From Novosphingobium sp. FSW06-99 (GTDB lineage Bacteria > Pseudomonadota > Alphaproteobacteria > Sphingomonadales > Sphingomonadaceae): a stretch of DNA of 64,000 nucleotides. Positions 34,280-41,279 of the stretch are shown here, one piece after another. The DNA is taken from positions 62,001-126,000 of the forward strand of contig NZ_KQ954251.1 of assembly GCF_001519065.1 (NCBI RefSeq). Reading direction: 5' to 3'. Below the pieces are notes generated by a model. It worked only from the letters and a program-made list of their open reading frames with translations, was not told the origin of the DNA and did no database searches. Within the stretch, counting starts at the first letter, position 1; the number at the start of each line of letters is the position of its first letter. Position numbers and translations under genes: made by a program.

Positions 34280-35188
34280 ATGGATCACGCTGAACAGACT
34301 CGCAAAGTCGCCACCGGCAAGGGCTTTATCGCTGCGCTCGATCAGTCGGGCGGATCGACGCCCAAGGCGTTGAAGGGGTACGGGATCGAGGAAGGGGCCT
34401 GGTCCGACGAAGCCGGCATGTATGCGCTGATCCACGCGATGCGCGCGCGGATCATCACCTCGCCGGTGTTCACCGGCGAAAAAGTGCTCGGCGCGATCCT
34501 GTTCGAACGCACCATGGATGGCCTGATCGACGGTCAGCCAGTGCCCGCGGTGCTCAACGCGCGCGGCGTGGTGCCCTTCATCAAGATCGACAAGGGCCTC
34601 GAACCCGAAGCCGACGGCGTGCAACTGCTCAAGCCGATTCCCGGCCTGGCCGATCTGCTGGCGCGCGCCAAAAGCCTTGGCGTCTATGGTACCAAGGAAC
34701 GCTCGGTGATCAATGCGGCGAACCCCGCCGGGATTGCCGCCGTGGTCAAACAGCAGTTCGCACTCGCCGCCGAAGTCACTGCCGCCGGGTTGATGCCGAT
34801 CATCGAGCCCGAAGTGAACATCAAGAGCGACACCCGCGCGCAATGCGACGAATTGCTGCTCAAGGAAATTCTGGTCGCGCTCGATGCGTTGCCGGCGGGC
34901 GTGAAAGTCATGCTGAAATTGTCGCTGCCCAAAGTGCCCGGCACGTTTGCGCCGCTGGTATCGCATCCCGGTGTGTTGCGCGTGGTGGCGCTGTCGGGCG
35001 GCTATTCGCGCAGCGAGGCTTGCGTCCAACTGGCGGAAAACCCCGGCATCATTGCCAGTTTCAGCCGGGCGCTGCTCGAAGGGTTGCGCGCGACGATGAC
35101 CGACGCCGAATTCGATGCCGAACTGGGTGAGGCGATCGAGGAAATCTATACCGCATCGACCGTCAAGACACTGCAGGCCGCGGTGTGA
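34280..35188 (+). CDS. Fructose-bisphosphate aldolase class I
   Basis: A 302-residue class I (Schiff-base) aldolase: KGFIAALDQSGGSTPKALKGYGI, VVPFIKIDKGLEP, and KVMLKLSLPKVPG with the probable Schiff-base lysine, then VVALSGGYSRSEA. It cleaves fructose-1,6-bisphosphate. The ATG at 34280 matches the family N-terminus; the frame extends upstream into the 259-base divergent gap (34021-34279), where I see no clear further element. Completes the tkt-gap-pgk-fba set. Confidence 0.93.
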   Translation: MDHAEQTRKVATGKGFIAALDQSGGSTPKALKGYGIEEGAWSDEAGMYALIHAMRARIITSPVFTGEKVLGAILFERTMDGLIDGQPVPAVLNARGVVPFIKIDKGLEPEADGVQLLKPIPGLADLLARAKSLGVYGTKERSVINAANPAGIAAVVKQQFALAAEVTAAGLMPIIEPEVNIKSDTRAQCDELLLKEILVALDALPAGVKVMLKLSLPKVPGTFAPLVSHPGVLRVVALSGGYSRSEACVQLAENPGIIASFSRALLEGLRATMTDAEFDAELGEAIEEIYTASTVKTLQAAV

Positions 35189-35214
35189 CATTGCGCTGAG
35201 GATGGCCAAAGGCA

Positions 35215-35246
35215 CGCCCCTTGCCCCGCAAAGCGGGGAAGGGGCG
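35215..35246 (+). terminator. Terminator-like hairpin after fba
   Basis: CGCCCCTT-G-CCCCGC (35215-35229) pairs with GCGGGG-AAGGGGCG (35233-35246), 14 base pairs with one bulged G, followed by only TTTC. It separates fba from thiE. Confidence 0.6.
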
Positions 35247-35308
35247 TTTCATCGTTTCCGCACCGGGGAGGATTTGCAAACCGCCCGGTTTGTTCTAGCG
35301 CAGGGCGC

Positions 35309-35962
35309 ATGACCGTACCTGCCTGTCAGCTTTACCTGATTTCGCCGCTCGACGTTTCGGGCTCGTTTCCTGATCGACTGGCCCGCGCCGTCGCGGCGGG
35401 GCCCGTTGCGGCGTTCCAGTTTCGCGTCAAGGACATCGACGAACATGCCGCCGCCGCGCTGGCCGCGCCGTTGCAGGAGATCTGCGCCGCCCACGACGTT
35501 GCCTTCATCGTCAACGATTCGATCAGCCTGGCCAAACGGCTCGGCGCCGATGGCGTGCATCTGGGGCAGGACGATGGCGATGTGGCCGATGCGCGGCAAA
35601 GGCTGGGGCGTCAGGCGCAGATCGGCGTAACCTGCCATGCCAGCCGCCACCTGGCCATGGAAGCGGGCGAGGCGGGCGCCGACTATGTCGCGTTCGGCGC
35701 GTTCTTTCCCACCACCACCAAAGTCACCGAGCATGTCGCGGATCTCGACCTGCTGCACTGGTGGGCCAATTTGTTCGAGGTACCGGTGGTCGCGATCGGC
35801 GGGATCACGCCTGCCAATTGCGTGCCGCTGGTGGCTGCGGGCGCCGATTTCCTGGCCGTGAGCGGCGCGGTGTGGAGTGGCGACGAAGCGCAGGCGGTGT
35901 CCGATTTCGCACGCGCGATCGCCACCGGCAGCCAGTTCCGCGCGCAGGCCGACGGGGCCTGA
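35309..35962 (+). CDS. thiE: Thiamine phosphate synthase
   Basis: A 217-residue TIM-barrel enzyme: AAFQFRVKDID, AFIVNDSISLAKRLGADGVHLGQDDGDVADAR (substrate-binding), IGVTCHASRHLAMEAGEAGADYVAFGAFFPTTTK, and VVAIGGITPANCVPLVAAGADFLAVSGAVW. It couples hydroxymethylpyrimidine diphosphate and thiazole phosphate. No TPP riboswitch is evident in the 120-base gap upstream. It may be an isolated ThiE homologue, but the key residues appear complete. Confidence 0.9.
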   Translation: MTVPACQLYLISPLDVSGSFPDRLARAVAAGPVAAFQFRVKDIDEHAAAALAAPLQEICAAHDVAFIVNDSISLAKRLGADGVHLGQDDGDVADARQRLGRQAQIGVTCHASRHLAMEAGEAGADYVAFGAFFPTTTKVTEHVADLDLLHWWANLFEVPVVAIGGITPANCVPLVAAGADFLAVSGAVWSGDEAQAVSDFARAIATGSQFRAQADGA

Positions 35963-35967
35963 CCGGT

Positions 35968-36357
35968 TCAGGTGTCGTCAGGCCCGTCGTCCAGCGAACT
36001 GGCGCTGGCCTGCCGCACGCAGCGTTCGGTGGTGCGTTTGCCCGCGCTGTCGAGCACGTGCAGGATGCCCTGGCCGACCAGTTTGTAGGTGCGGCCCTTG
36101 AAAGGGCCGCCAGTCATTGTCAGGTCTGTGCCGAGCAGCAGATACGTGCCGACCATGCCGGTGGTGGTGCGATAGCTCGAATCAGGGATAACCCGGAAAC
36201 TGTCCTGCAGTTGCCGCTTTGGCGGCTCGGTCGCATCGCCCTGGGTTTCGCACACCCAATAGCCCTTCAACAGCGTGCGCAGATTGCCGCCAGGCACGGC
36301 CTGCGCGGGATTTGCGCCAGAGATCAACAGGGCGAGCAGGACTAGCGTTCGTTTCAT
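35968..36357 (-). CDS. Small exported hypothetical protein
   Basis: A 129-residue protein with signal peptide (MKRTLVLLALLISGANPAQA) and a mature part with two cysteines (YWVCETQGD and TTERCVRQA), likely disulfide-linked in the periplasm. No family recognised. The ATG at 36357 is used rather than the GTG before it. Convergent with thiE, 5 bases apart. Confidence 0.65.
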   Translation of the reverse strand: MKRTLVLLALLISGANPAQAVPGGNLRTLLKGYWVCETQGDATEPPKRQLQDSFRVIPDSSYRTTTGMVGTYLLLGTDLTMTGGPFKGRTYKLVGQGILHVLDSAGKRTTERCVRQASASSLDDGPDDT

Positions 36358-36485
36358 CACGCCGCCGCGCTACCACACGCGTGTGACTTGAAGCAATCGG
36401 CGCCAGCGGCTAAGGGCCCCAATCACTTTCTTTCGCGTGGCGGCACAATTTCCGGCACGCAAACTCTGGCAAGGCTCTTTCCATC

Positions 36486-37049
36486 ATGAAGATCAGCGGC
36501 GTGGACATCCGTCCGGGCAATATCCTGGAATATGAAAAAGGCATCTGGAAGGTTGCCAAGACCCAGCATACCCAGCCCGGCAAGGGCGGTGCGTTTATGC
36601 AGGTCGAAATGAAGAACCTGATCGACGGTCGCAAGACCAACGTGCGGTTCCGTTCGGCAGACACGGTCGAACGCGTGCGGCTCGACACCAAGGATTTCCA
36701 GTTCCTGTTTGCCGAGGGCGAAGACCTGGTGTTCATGGATGTCGAAACCTACGACCAGATCACGCTGCCGTCCGATCTGCTTGGCGATGCGGCGGCATTT
36801 TTGCAGGACGGCATGACCGTGCTGCTTGAAATGTACGACGAGCGCCCGATTTCGGTGCAATTGCCCGACCAGGTTGAAGCAACCATCGTCGAAGCCGATG
36901 CGGTGGTCAAAGGCCAGACCGCTTCGTCGAGCTATAAGCCGGCGATTCTCGACAACGGCGTGCGCGTGATGGTGCCGCCGCATATCGGCAGCGGCACGCG
37001 GATCGTGGTCGATGTCTACGAACGCACCTACGTCGGCAAAGTGGGCTGA
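36486..37049 (+). CDS. efp: Translation elongation factor P
   Basis: A 187-residue three-domain factor: [21 protein letters not shown], the tip loop PGKGGAF with Lys33 as the site usually modified by EpmA-type beta-lysylation, and the C-terminal OB folds. It relieves ribosome stalling at consecutive prolines; the ten-proline tract of ZapA (28164-28532) is an obvious client. The lysine rather than arginine tip excludes the EarP rhamnosylation type. Confidence 0.96.
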   Translation: MKISGVDIRPGNILEYEKGIWKVAKTQHTQPGKGGAFMQVEMKNLIDGRKTNVRFRSADTVERVRLDTKDFQFLFAEGEDLVFMDVETYDQITLPSDLLGDAAAFLQDGMTVLLEMYDERPISVQLPDQVEATIVEADAVVKGQTASSSYKPAILDNGVRVMVPPHIGSGTRIVVDVYERTYVGKVG

Positions 37050-37053
37050 TCGG

Positions 37054-37878
37054 ATGGCTGCCATTTCCGGTCTGATTCGCGTCATGGAGCGCGCCGCCCG
37101 CAAGGCCGGCACGCGTCTGCGCCGCGATTTTGGCGAAGTCGAACATCTTCAGGTCAGCCGCAAGGGGCCGGGCGATTTCGTGTCGAAAGCCGATCAGCAC
37201 GCCGAACGCACGATCTACGACGAACTGTTGCAGGCACGTCCCGACTGGGGCTTTGTGATGGAAGAAGGCGGCACGATCGAGGGCGACCCGACCAAGCCGC
37301 GTTGGATCGTCGATCCGCTCGACGGGACAACCAATTTCCTCCACGGCATCCCGCATTTCGCGATCTCGATCGCGGTGCAGGAACCGCTGCTCGACGGGTC
37401 GGGCTGGGGCGAAGTGATCGCGGGCATCGTCTATCAGCCGATCACCGATGAAAGCTTCTGGGCGGAAAAGTCGCGCGGTGCCTGGTTGCACGACCGGCGC
37501 CTGCGCGTTTCGGCACGGCGCCACCTTGACGAGGCGCTGATCGGCACCGGCATTCCCTTTTCCAACCGGGGCGATGCGCAGCAATGGATGCGCATCTATC
37601 AGGAACTGGGCCCGCGTGTGGCGGGCATCCGCCGCAACGGCGCCGCTGCGCTCGATCTGGCGTGGGTTGCCGCGGGGCGCTTCGACGGGTTTTGGGAAAC
37701 CGACCTGGCGATCTGGGATTCGGCCGCCGGGTGCCTGCTGGTGCGCGAAGCGGGCGGGTTCGTGTCGGACTTTCGCGGGCGTTCGAATGCGATCTGCGCC
37801 GAATCCGTGCTGGCCGCCAACGATGGTCTCCACGCAAAATTGTTGAAATTGCTGGCCGGAGCGAACAAGGCCAGTTGA
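37054..37878 (+). CDS. suhB: Inositol monophosphatase family protein
   Basis: A 274-residue Mg-dependent phosphatase with all three metal-binding motifs: FVMEEGGTIEGD, WIVDPLDGTTNFLHG, and WETDLAIWDSAAGCLLVREAGG. Substrates may be inositol phosphates, and SuhB proteins can also assist rRNA transcription. It begins 4 bases after efp and is followed by a palindromic hairpin and tRNA-Leu. Confidence 0.92.
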   Translation: MAAISGLIRVMERAARKAGTRLRRDFGEVEHLQVSRKGPGDFVSKADQHAERTIYDELLQARPDWGFVMEEGGTIEGDPTKPRWIVDPLDGTTNFLHGIPHFAISIAVQEPLLDGSGWGEVIAGIVYQPITDESFWAEKSRGAWLHDRRLRVSARRHLDEALIGTGIPFSNRGDAQQWMRIYQELGPRVAGIRRNGAAALDLAWVAAGRFDGFWETDLAIWDSAAGCLLVREAGGFVSDFRGRSNAICAESVLAANDGLHAKLLKLLAGANKAS

Positions 37879-37885
37879 TCGATCG

Positions 37886-37911
37886 GGAAACGTCCGCTAG
37901 CGGACGTTTCC
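37886..37911. repeat. 26-base perfect palindrome before tRNA-Leu
   Basis: The half-site GGAAACGTCCGCT is followed directly by its exact complement, centred on CTAG. As RNA it forms an 11-bp stem with a CTAG loop. It lies 7 bases after the suhB stop and ends 5 bases before tRNA-Leu. It may terminate suhB, act as a processing site, or be a REP-like repeat. Confidence 0.7.
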
Positions 37912-37916
37912 AGAGT

Positions 37917-38000
37917 GCCCCTGTGGTGGAATGGTAGACGCGTCCGACTCAAAATCGGATGGAGAGATCCGTGCCCGTTCGAGTCGGGCCAGGGGCACCA
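37917..38000 (+). tRNA. tRNA-Leu (CAA)
   Basis: An 84-base class II tRNA: acceptor GCCCCTG/CAGGGGC, anticodon loop CTCAAAA on stem TCCGA/TCGGA giving anticodon CAA, a long variable arm, T-arm around CCGTTCGAGTCGG, discriminator A and encoded CCA. Confidence 0.95.
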
Positions 38001-38106
38001 CTTTAAGACATGTATATTTTTATCCGGTGAAACCGGATGCCGTCCTCCTGCGAATAAGTCTGTGACGAAGCACGTGCTTCGCCTGCTTTGAAACGAGGAT
38101 GAAGGT

Positions 38107-38589
38107 ATGTCGATGGATCGACGCTCTCTGGTCGGTTGGCTGATGGCTGGTACCGTCGCGAGTGTGGGCAGCGGCCTGGCCGCGATCGCACGCGCCAACG
38201 GGTTCACCATGACCGATGCGCAATGGCGCCAGAAACTCAGCCCCGAGGCTTACTACGTGCTGCGCCGCGCCGGAACCGAACGGCCGTTTACCAGCCCGTT
38301 GCTCAATGAACATCGCCACGGGCGCTTTGCCTGCGCCGGGTGTGATCTGCCGGCGTTCGATTCGGCCACGAAATACGACAGCGGCACCGGTTGGCCCAGT
38401 TTCTGGGAGCCCTTGCGCGGCGCCGTTGCCACGCACACCGATTTCGAGATCGGCTATCCGCGCACAGAAGTGCATTGCGTGCGATGCCAGGGCCATCTGG
38501 GCCACGTGTTCGCCGACGGGCCACGCCCGACCGGCAAGCGCTACTGCATGAACGGCGTCGCATTGATCTTTCATCCGGGAGCTGCCTGA
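38107..38589 (+). CDS. msrB: Exported methionine-R-sulfoxide reductase MsrB
   Basis: A 160-residue protein. The N-terminus MSMDRRSLVGWLMAG with a hydrophobic run is a twin-arginine signal, so export is expected. The MsrB domain has the zinc cysteines C76/C79 and C124/C127, GTGWPSFWEP and the catalytic Cys147 in RYCMNG. It reduces the R form of methionine sulfoxide in oxidised envelope proteins. It overlaps msrA by one base (TGATG). Confidence 0.92.
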   Translation: MSMDRRSLVGWLMAGTVASVGSGLAAIARANGFTMTDAQWRQKLSPEAYYVLRRAGTERPFTSPLLNEHRHGRFACAGCDLPAFDSATKYDSGTGWPSFWEPLRGAVATHTDFEIGYPRTEVHCVRCQGHLGHVFADGPRPTGKRYCMNGVALIFHPGAA

Positions 38590-39242
38590 TGCGCCTTGTT
38601 GTCATGACCGCAGGCCTGGCCCTGCTCGCCGCCTGCAACGGCCCCGCCACCGCGCAGGCCGGTCACCAGCCATTTCCCGAACCGCCCGCGCAAGCCGCCA
38701 AACCCGCTGGAAAAGAGGTTGCCGAGCTGTCGGGCGGGTGTTTCTGGGGTATGGAAGGCGTGTTCGAACATGTCAAAGGCGTGAAATCGGTGGTCGCCGG
38801 CTATGCCGGTGGCACCGCAGCGCAGGCCAATTACGAAACCGTGTCGACCGAAACGACCAACCACGCCGAAACGGTGCGCATCACCTATGACCCTTCGGTG
38901 ATCAGCTATGGCCGGTTGCTCGAAATCTATTTCGCCGTGGCGCATGATCCGACCGAAGTGAACGGCCAATACCCAGATCAGGGGCGCAGCTACCGCTCGG
39001 CAATCTGGCCACAGAACCCGCAGCAGCGCGAACTGGCGCAGCGCTATATCGCGGTGCTGAACCAGTCACACGCGTTCGCCAAGCCGATCGCCACCAAAAT
39101 CGAAACCGGCGGATTCTATCCTGCGGAAGAATACCACCAGCATTTCATGCAGCGCCACCCCGATCATCCCTATATCCGGCGGTGGGATGTCGCGCGGGTC
39201 GAGCGTCTGCGGGCGAAGTTCCCGCAGTTCTACGTGGGATAA
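38589..39242 (+). CDS. msrA: Lipoprotein methionine-S-sulfoxide reductase MsrA
   Basis: A 217-residue protein with a lipoprotein signal (lipid Cys16 in ALLAACNGP) and an MsrA domain: SGGCFWGMEGVFEHVKGV with catalytic Cys51, VAGYAGGTAAQANYETVST, DPTEVNGQYPDQGRSYRSAI. It repairs the S form of methionine sulfoxide and complements the exported MsrB. The family's usual extra C-terminal recycling cysteines are not evident after GGFYPAEEYHQHF, so a periplasmic thioredoxin may reduce it directly. Confidence 0.93.
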   Translation: MRLVVMTAGLALLAACNGPATAQAGHQPFPEPPAQAAKPAGKEVAELSGGCFWGMEGVFEHVKGVKSVVAGYAGGTAAQANYETVSTETTNHAETVRITYDPSVISYGRLLEIYFAVAHDPTEVNGQYPDQGRSYRSAIWPQNPQQRELAQRYIAVLNQSHAFAKPIATKIETGGFYPAEEYHQHFMQRHPDHPYIRRWDVARVERLRAKFPQFYVG

Positions 39243-40061
39243 TCAAGCGCCGCCGGGCTTTTGCCCGGCGGTGATCGCGGCGGCAATGCGGTGGATCACC
39301 GGCAGCAGGTGCGACACGTCGTCGATCACGAAATCGGCCCCTTCGGCGCGCAGTTCGGCACCGGCGGCGGCAACCCGCCGTGCGCGATCATCGGGATCGA
39401 GCGCGGCAAAGTCCGCCGCGTTCAGCCCCACCGCATTGCCCGAGGCGGCAATGCCGATGGTCCAGCATCCGGCATGGCGCCCTTCGGCAATGCCCACCGG
39501 CGCATCGTCGACTTTGACCGCCGCCGAGGCGGGCCAGACATTCAGCGCGATGAGCGCGGCCCAGGTCATGTGGGGCGCGGGGCGTCCGCTCGGCGTGTCG
39601 CCCGCACAGATCACCACGGCGGGGTCATAACCCTGATCGGCGGCGCGGGTGCGGATCGCCGCCATCATTTCGGGGGTATAGCCGGTGCCTGACCCGATCC
39701 GCACGCCCAGCGCCTGCAAATCGGCATAAGCTTGCGCGGCACCGGGGATCAGCGCGGCGGCGCGGGCGGCGGCTTCGACCATCGCGGGTTCGACCAGCGC
39801 ATAGACGCGGTCGATATCATCCAGGCCGGGGGCCTTGCCGAAATGCGCGGTCCAGCGCGCGACGATGGCGGGTTCTTGCAGCAGCGCGGTCACATGGTCA
39901 TATTTGGCCTTGCCCATGTCGGCGCGCGCTTCTGCTTCGCTGATCGGCACGCCCTGGGCGGCAAACACCGTGCACAGCGCATCGACCGGTGCCGTGCAGC
40001 CGAAATCGACCATCGTCCCGGCCCAATCGAAAATCACCGCTTTCACCGGAAAGGACATCAT
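39243..40061 (-). CDS. phnX: Phosphonoacetaldehyde hydrolase (phosphonatase)
   Basis: A 272-residue HAD-superfamily enzyme. The nucleophile Asp12 is in VIFDWAGTMVDFG and the Schiff-base Lys53 in MGKAKYDHV, the hallmark of true PhnX; later motifs are IGSGTGYTPEMM and DDAPVGIAEGRHAGCW. It splits the C-P bond of phosphonoacetaldehyde to acetaldehyde and phosphate. The usual partner transaminase PhnW is absent; instead the start overlaps an FAD amine oxidase gene (ATGA). This is the last gene of the TonB-receptor cluster and abuts msrA tail to tail. Confidence 0.93.
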   Translation of the reverse strand: MMSFPVKAVIFDWAGTMVDFGCTAPVDALCTVFAAQGVPISEAEARADMGKAKYDHVTALLQEPAIVARWTAHFGKAPGLDDIDRVYALVEPAMVEAAARAAALIPGAAQAYADLQALGVRIGSGTGYTPEMMAAIRTRAADQGYDPAVVICAGDTPSGRPAPHMTWAALIALNVWPASAAVKVDDAPVGIAEGRHAGCWTIGIAASGNAVGLNAADFAALDPDDRARRVAAAGAELRAEGADFVIDDVSHLLPVIHRIAAAITAGQKPGGA

Positions 40062-41185
40062 GCGTCTCCCATCAGAGTGTTCAGGACCTGTTCGGCAATG
40101 CCGAACGATGTCGATGCGCCGGTACCGCCGGTGACGATCACCAGCCGCACGTTGCCCGCCGGGGTGTCGACCAGAAAGGTGCGGTCGCTGGCGCTGGCAT
40201 ATGTGCCGACCCAGCGTTCGAGCACCGGTGGTGCGGCCTGGCCGAACGCGCGGGCATATTCGTCTAGGATGTCGTCTTCGGCGCTGGCCGGGGCGAACGG
40301 TCCCGGCAGATCGTCATAGTGATGGCTGTCGCCGACGATCAGCGTGCCATCGCCGCCCTGTGCGACGATCAGATGCACCCCGTTGTCATAGTGGCGCGGC
40401 TGTTCGGCCAACAGTTTGGCTTTCAGCGCGGCGGCCTCGGGCAGCGCGGCATACCCGGCATAGCGGGTAAGCGACAGGTCGCTCATCAACGCGCCAGGCA
40501 GCCGCAGGCCGGGATCGGCCAGCCGCAGCATCGACAGGCGGCAGCGGCGAAGACCATAGGCGGCAATCCGGTCGCGCCACAGCGTGGAAAAATCGTCGCC
40601 TGGGCAGACCACCACCTGTGCCGCCTCGACCACCCCGCGTGACGTATCGAGCCGGGGCGGCAGGCTGGAAAAGGCGACCGTTTCGGTCAGCACGTCGATA
40701 CCCAGTGTTTCCTGCGCCCAGCGCGTCAGCAGCGGGATGGCGTGGCGCGATTCAACGCGGATTTCGTGCGGGCTGAACAGTGCGCCGTGCAAGTCGGCGC
40801 CGCCAAACCCGCCGGTTGCCGTGCGAAATTCCTTGGCCGACAGCAGTCGGCAGCCTTCACCCATTTCGGTGGCCAGAAAGGCCTCGATCACCGCGATGGC
40901 TTCGGGCGAGCGCGCCGAGAGGTACAACCCGCGCTGTTCGATGGGAATATGCGCCTCGGGCGCGATCTGCGCCCACACATCACGGGTGCGCCGGGCAAGT
41001 TCCCATGACGCACCGCGTTCCTGCCCGGTCACGGTGATAAATCCGAAATTGCGGATCGAGGCGCCATTGGCACGCCGTTCGCGTTCGATCAGCACGACGC
41101 GCATGCCCCGCCGCGCGGCCGTAATCGCATGCGCCAGCCCGAGCACGCCGCCGCCGATGATCGCCAGATCGTATTGTTTGGCCAT
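40058..41185 (-). CDS. FAD-dependent oxidoreductase of the aminophosphonate-associated (HpnW-like) group
   Basis: A 375-residue DAO/GlpO-type flavoprotein: YDLAIIGGGVLGLAHAITAARRGMRVVLIER is the FAD-binding Rossmann motif, RNFGFITVTGQERG and the C-terminal LVIVTGGTGASTSFGIAEQ complete the fold. Members placed next to phosphonatase genes are proposed to oxidise aminophosphonates to phosphonoacetaldehyde. Its 4-base overlap with phnX strongly supports that role. The exact substrate (2-aminoethylphosphonate, an N-methyl form or a hydroxylated form) cannot be read from the sequence. The ATG at 41185 is chosen because it starts 7 codons before the FAD motif. Confidence 0.85.
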   Translation of the reverse strand: MAKQYDLAIIGGGVLGLAHAITAARRGMRVVLIERERRANGASIRNFGFITVTGQERGASWELARRTRDVWAQIAPEAHIPIEQRGLYLSARSPEAIAVIEAFLATEMGEGCRLLSAKEFRTATGGFGGADLHGALFSPHEIRVESRHAIPLLTRWAQETLGIDVLTETVAFSSLPPRLDTSRGVVEAAQVVVCPGDDFSTLWRDRIAAYGLRRCRLSMLRLADPGLRLPGALMSDLSLTRYAGYAALPEAAALKAKLLAEQPRHYDNGVHLIVAQGGDGTLIVGDSHHYDDLPGPFAPASAEDDILDEYARAFGQAAPPVLERWVGTYASASDRTFLVDTPAGNVRLVIVTGGTGASTSFGIAEQVLNTLMGDA

Positions 41186-41225
41186 GCAATGGTACCTGTC
41201 TTGAAGGAGTGCCAAACAACAGCAT

Positions 41226-41253
41226 GGGGCGACACCGTTGTCGATGCCGCCCC
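41226..41253 (-). terminator. Hairpin after TonB receptor gene 1
   Basis: On the minus strand GGGGCGGCA (41253-41245) pairs with TGTCGCCCC (41234-41226) with one G-U pair and a 10-base loop, between the receptor stop and the FAD oxidase start. There is no long T-run. It probably protects the upstream message or partly terminates it. It resembles the hairpin after receptor gene 2 (46607-46631). Confidence 0.5.
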
Positions 41254-41279
41254 GTTGCGTCTTGCAGTCGTTCGGAACC

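Noticed and set aside
35189..35308. Possible TPP riboswitch before thiE
   Set aside because: The 120-base gap holds only the fba hairpin. The conserved TPP-aptamer segments were not found.
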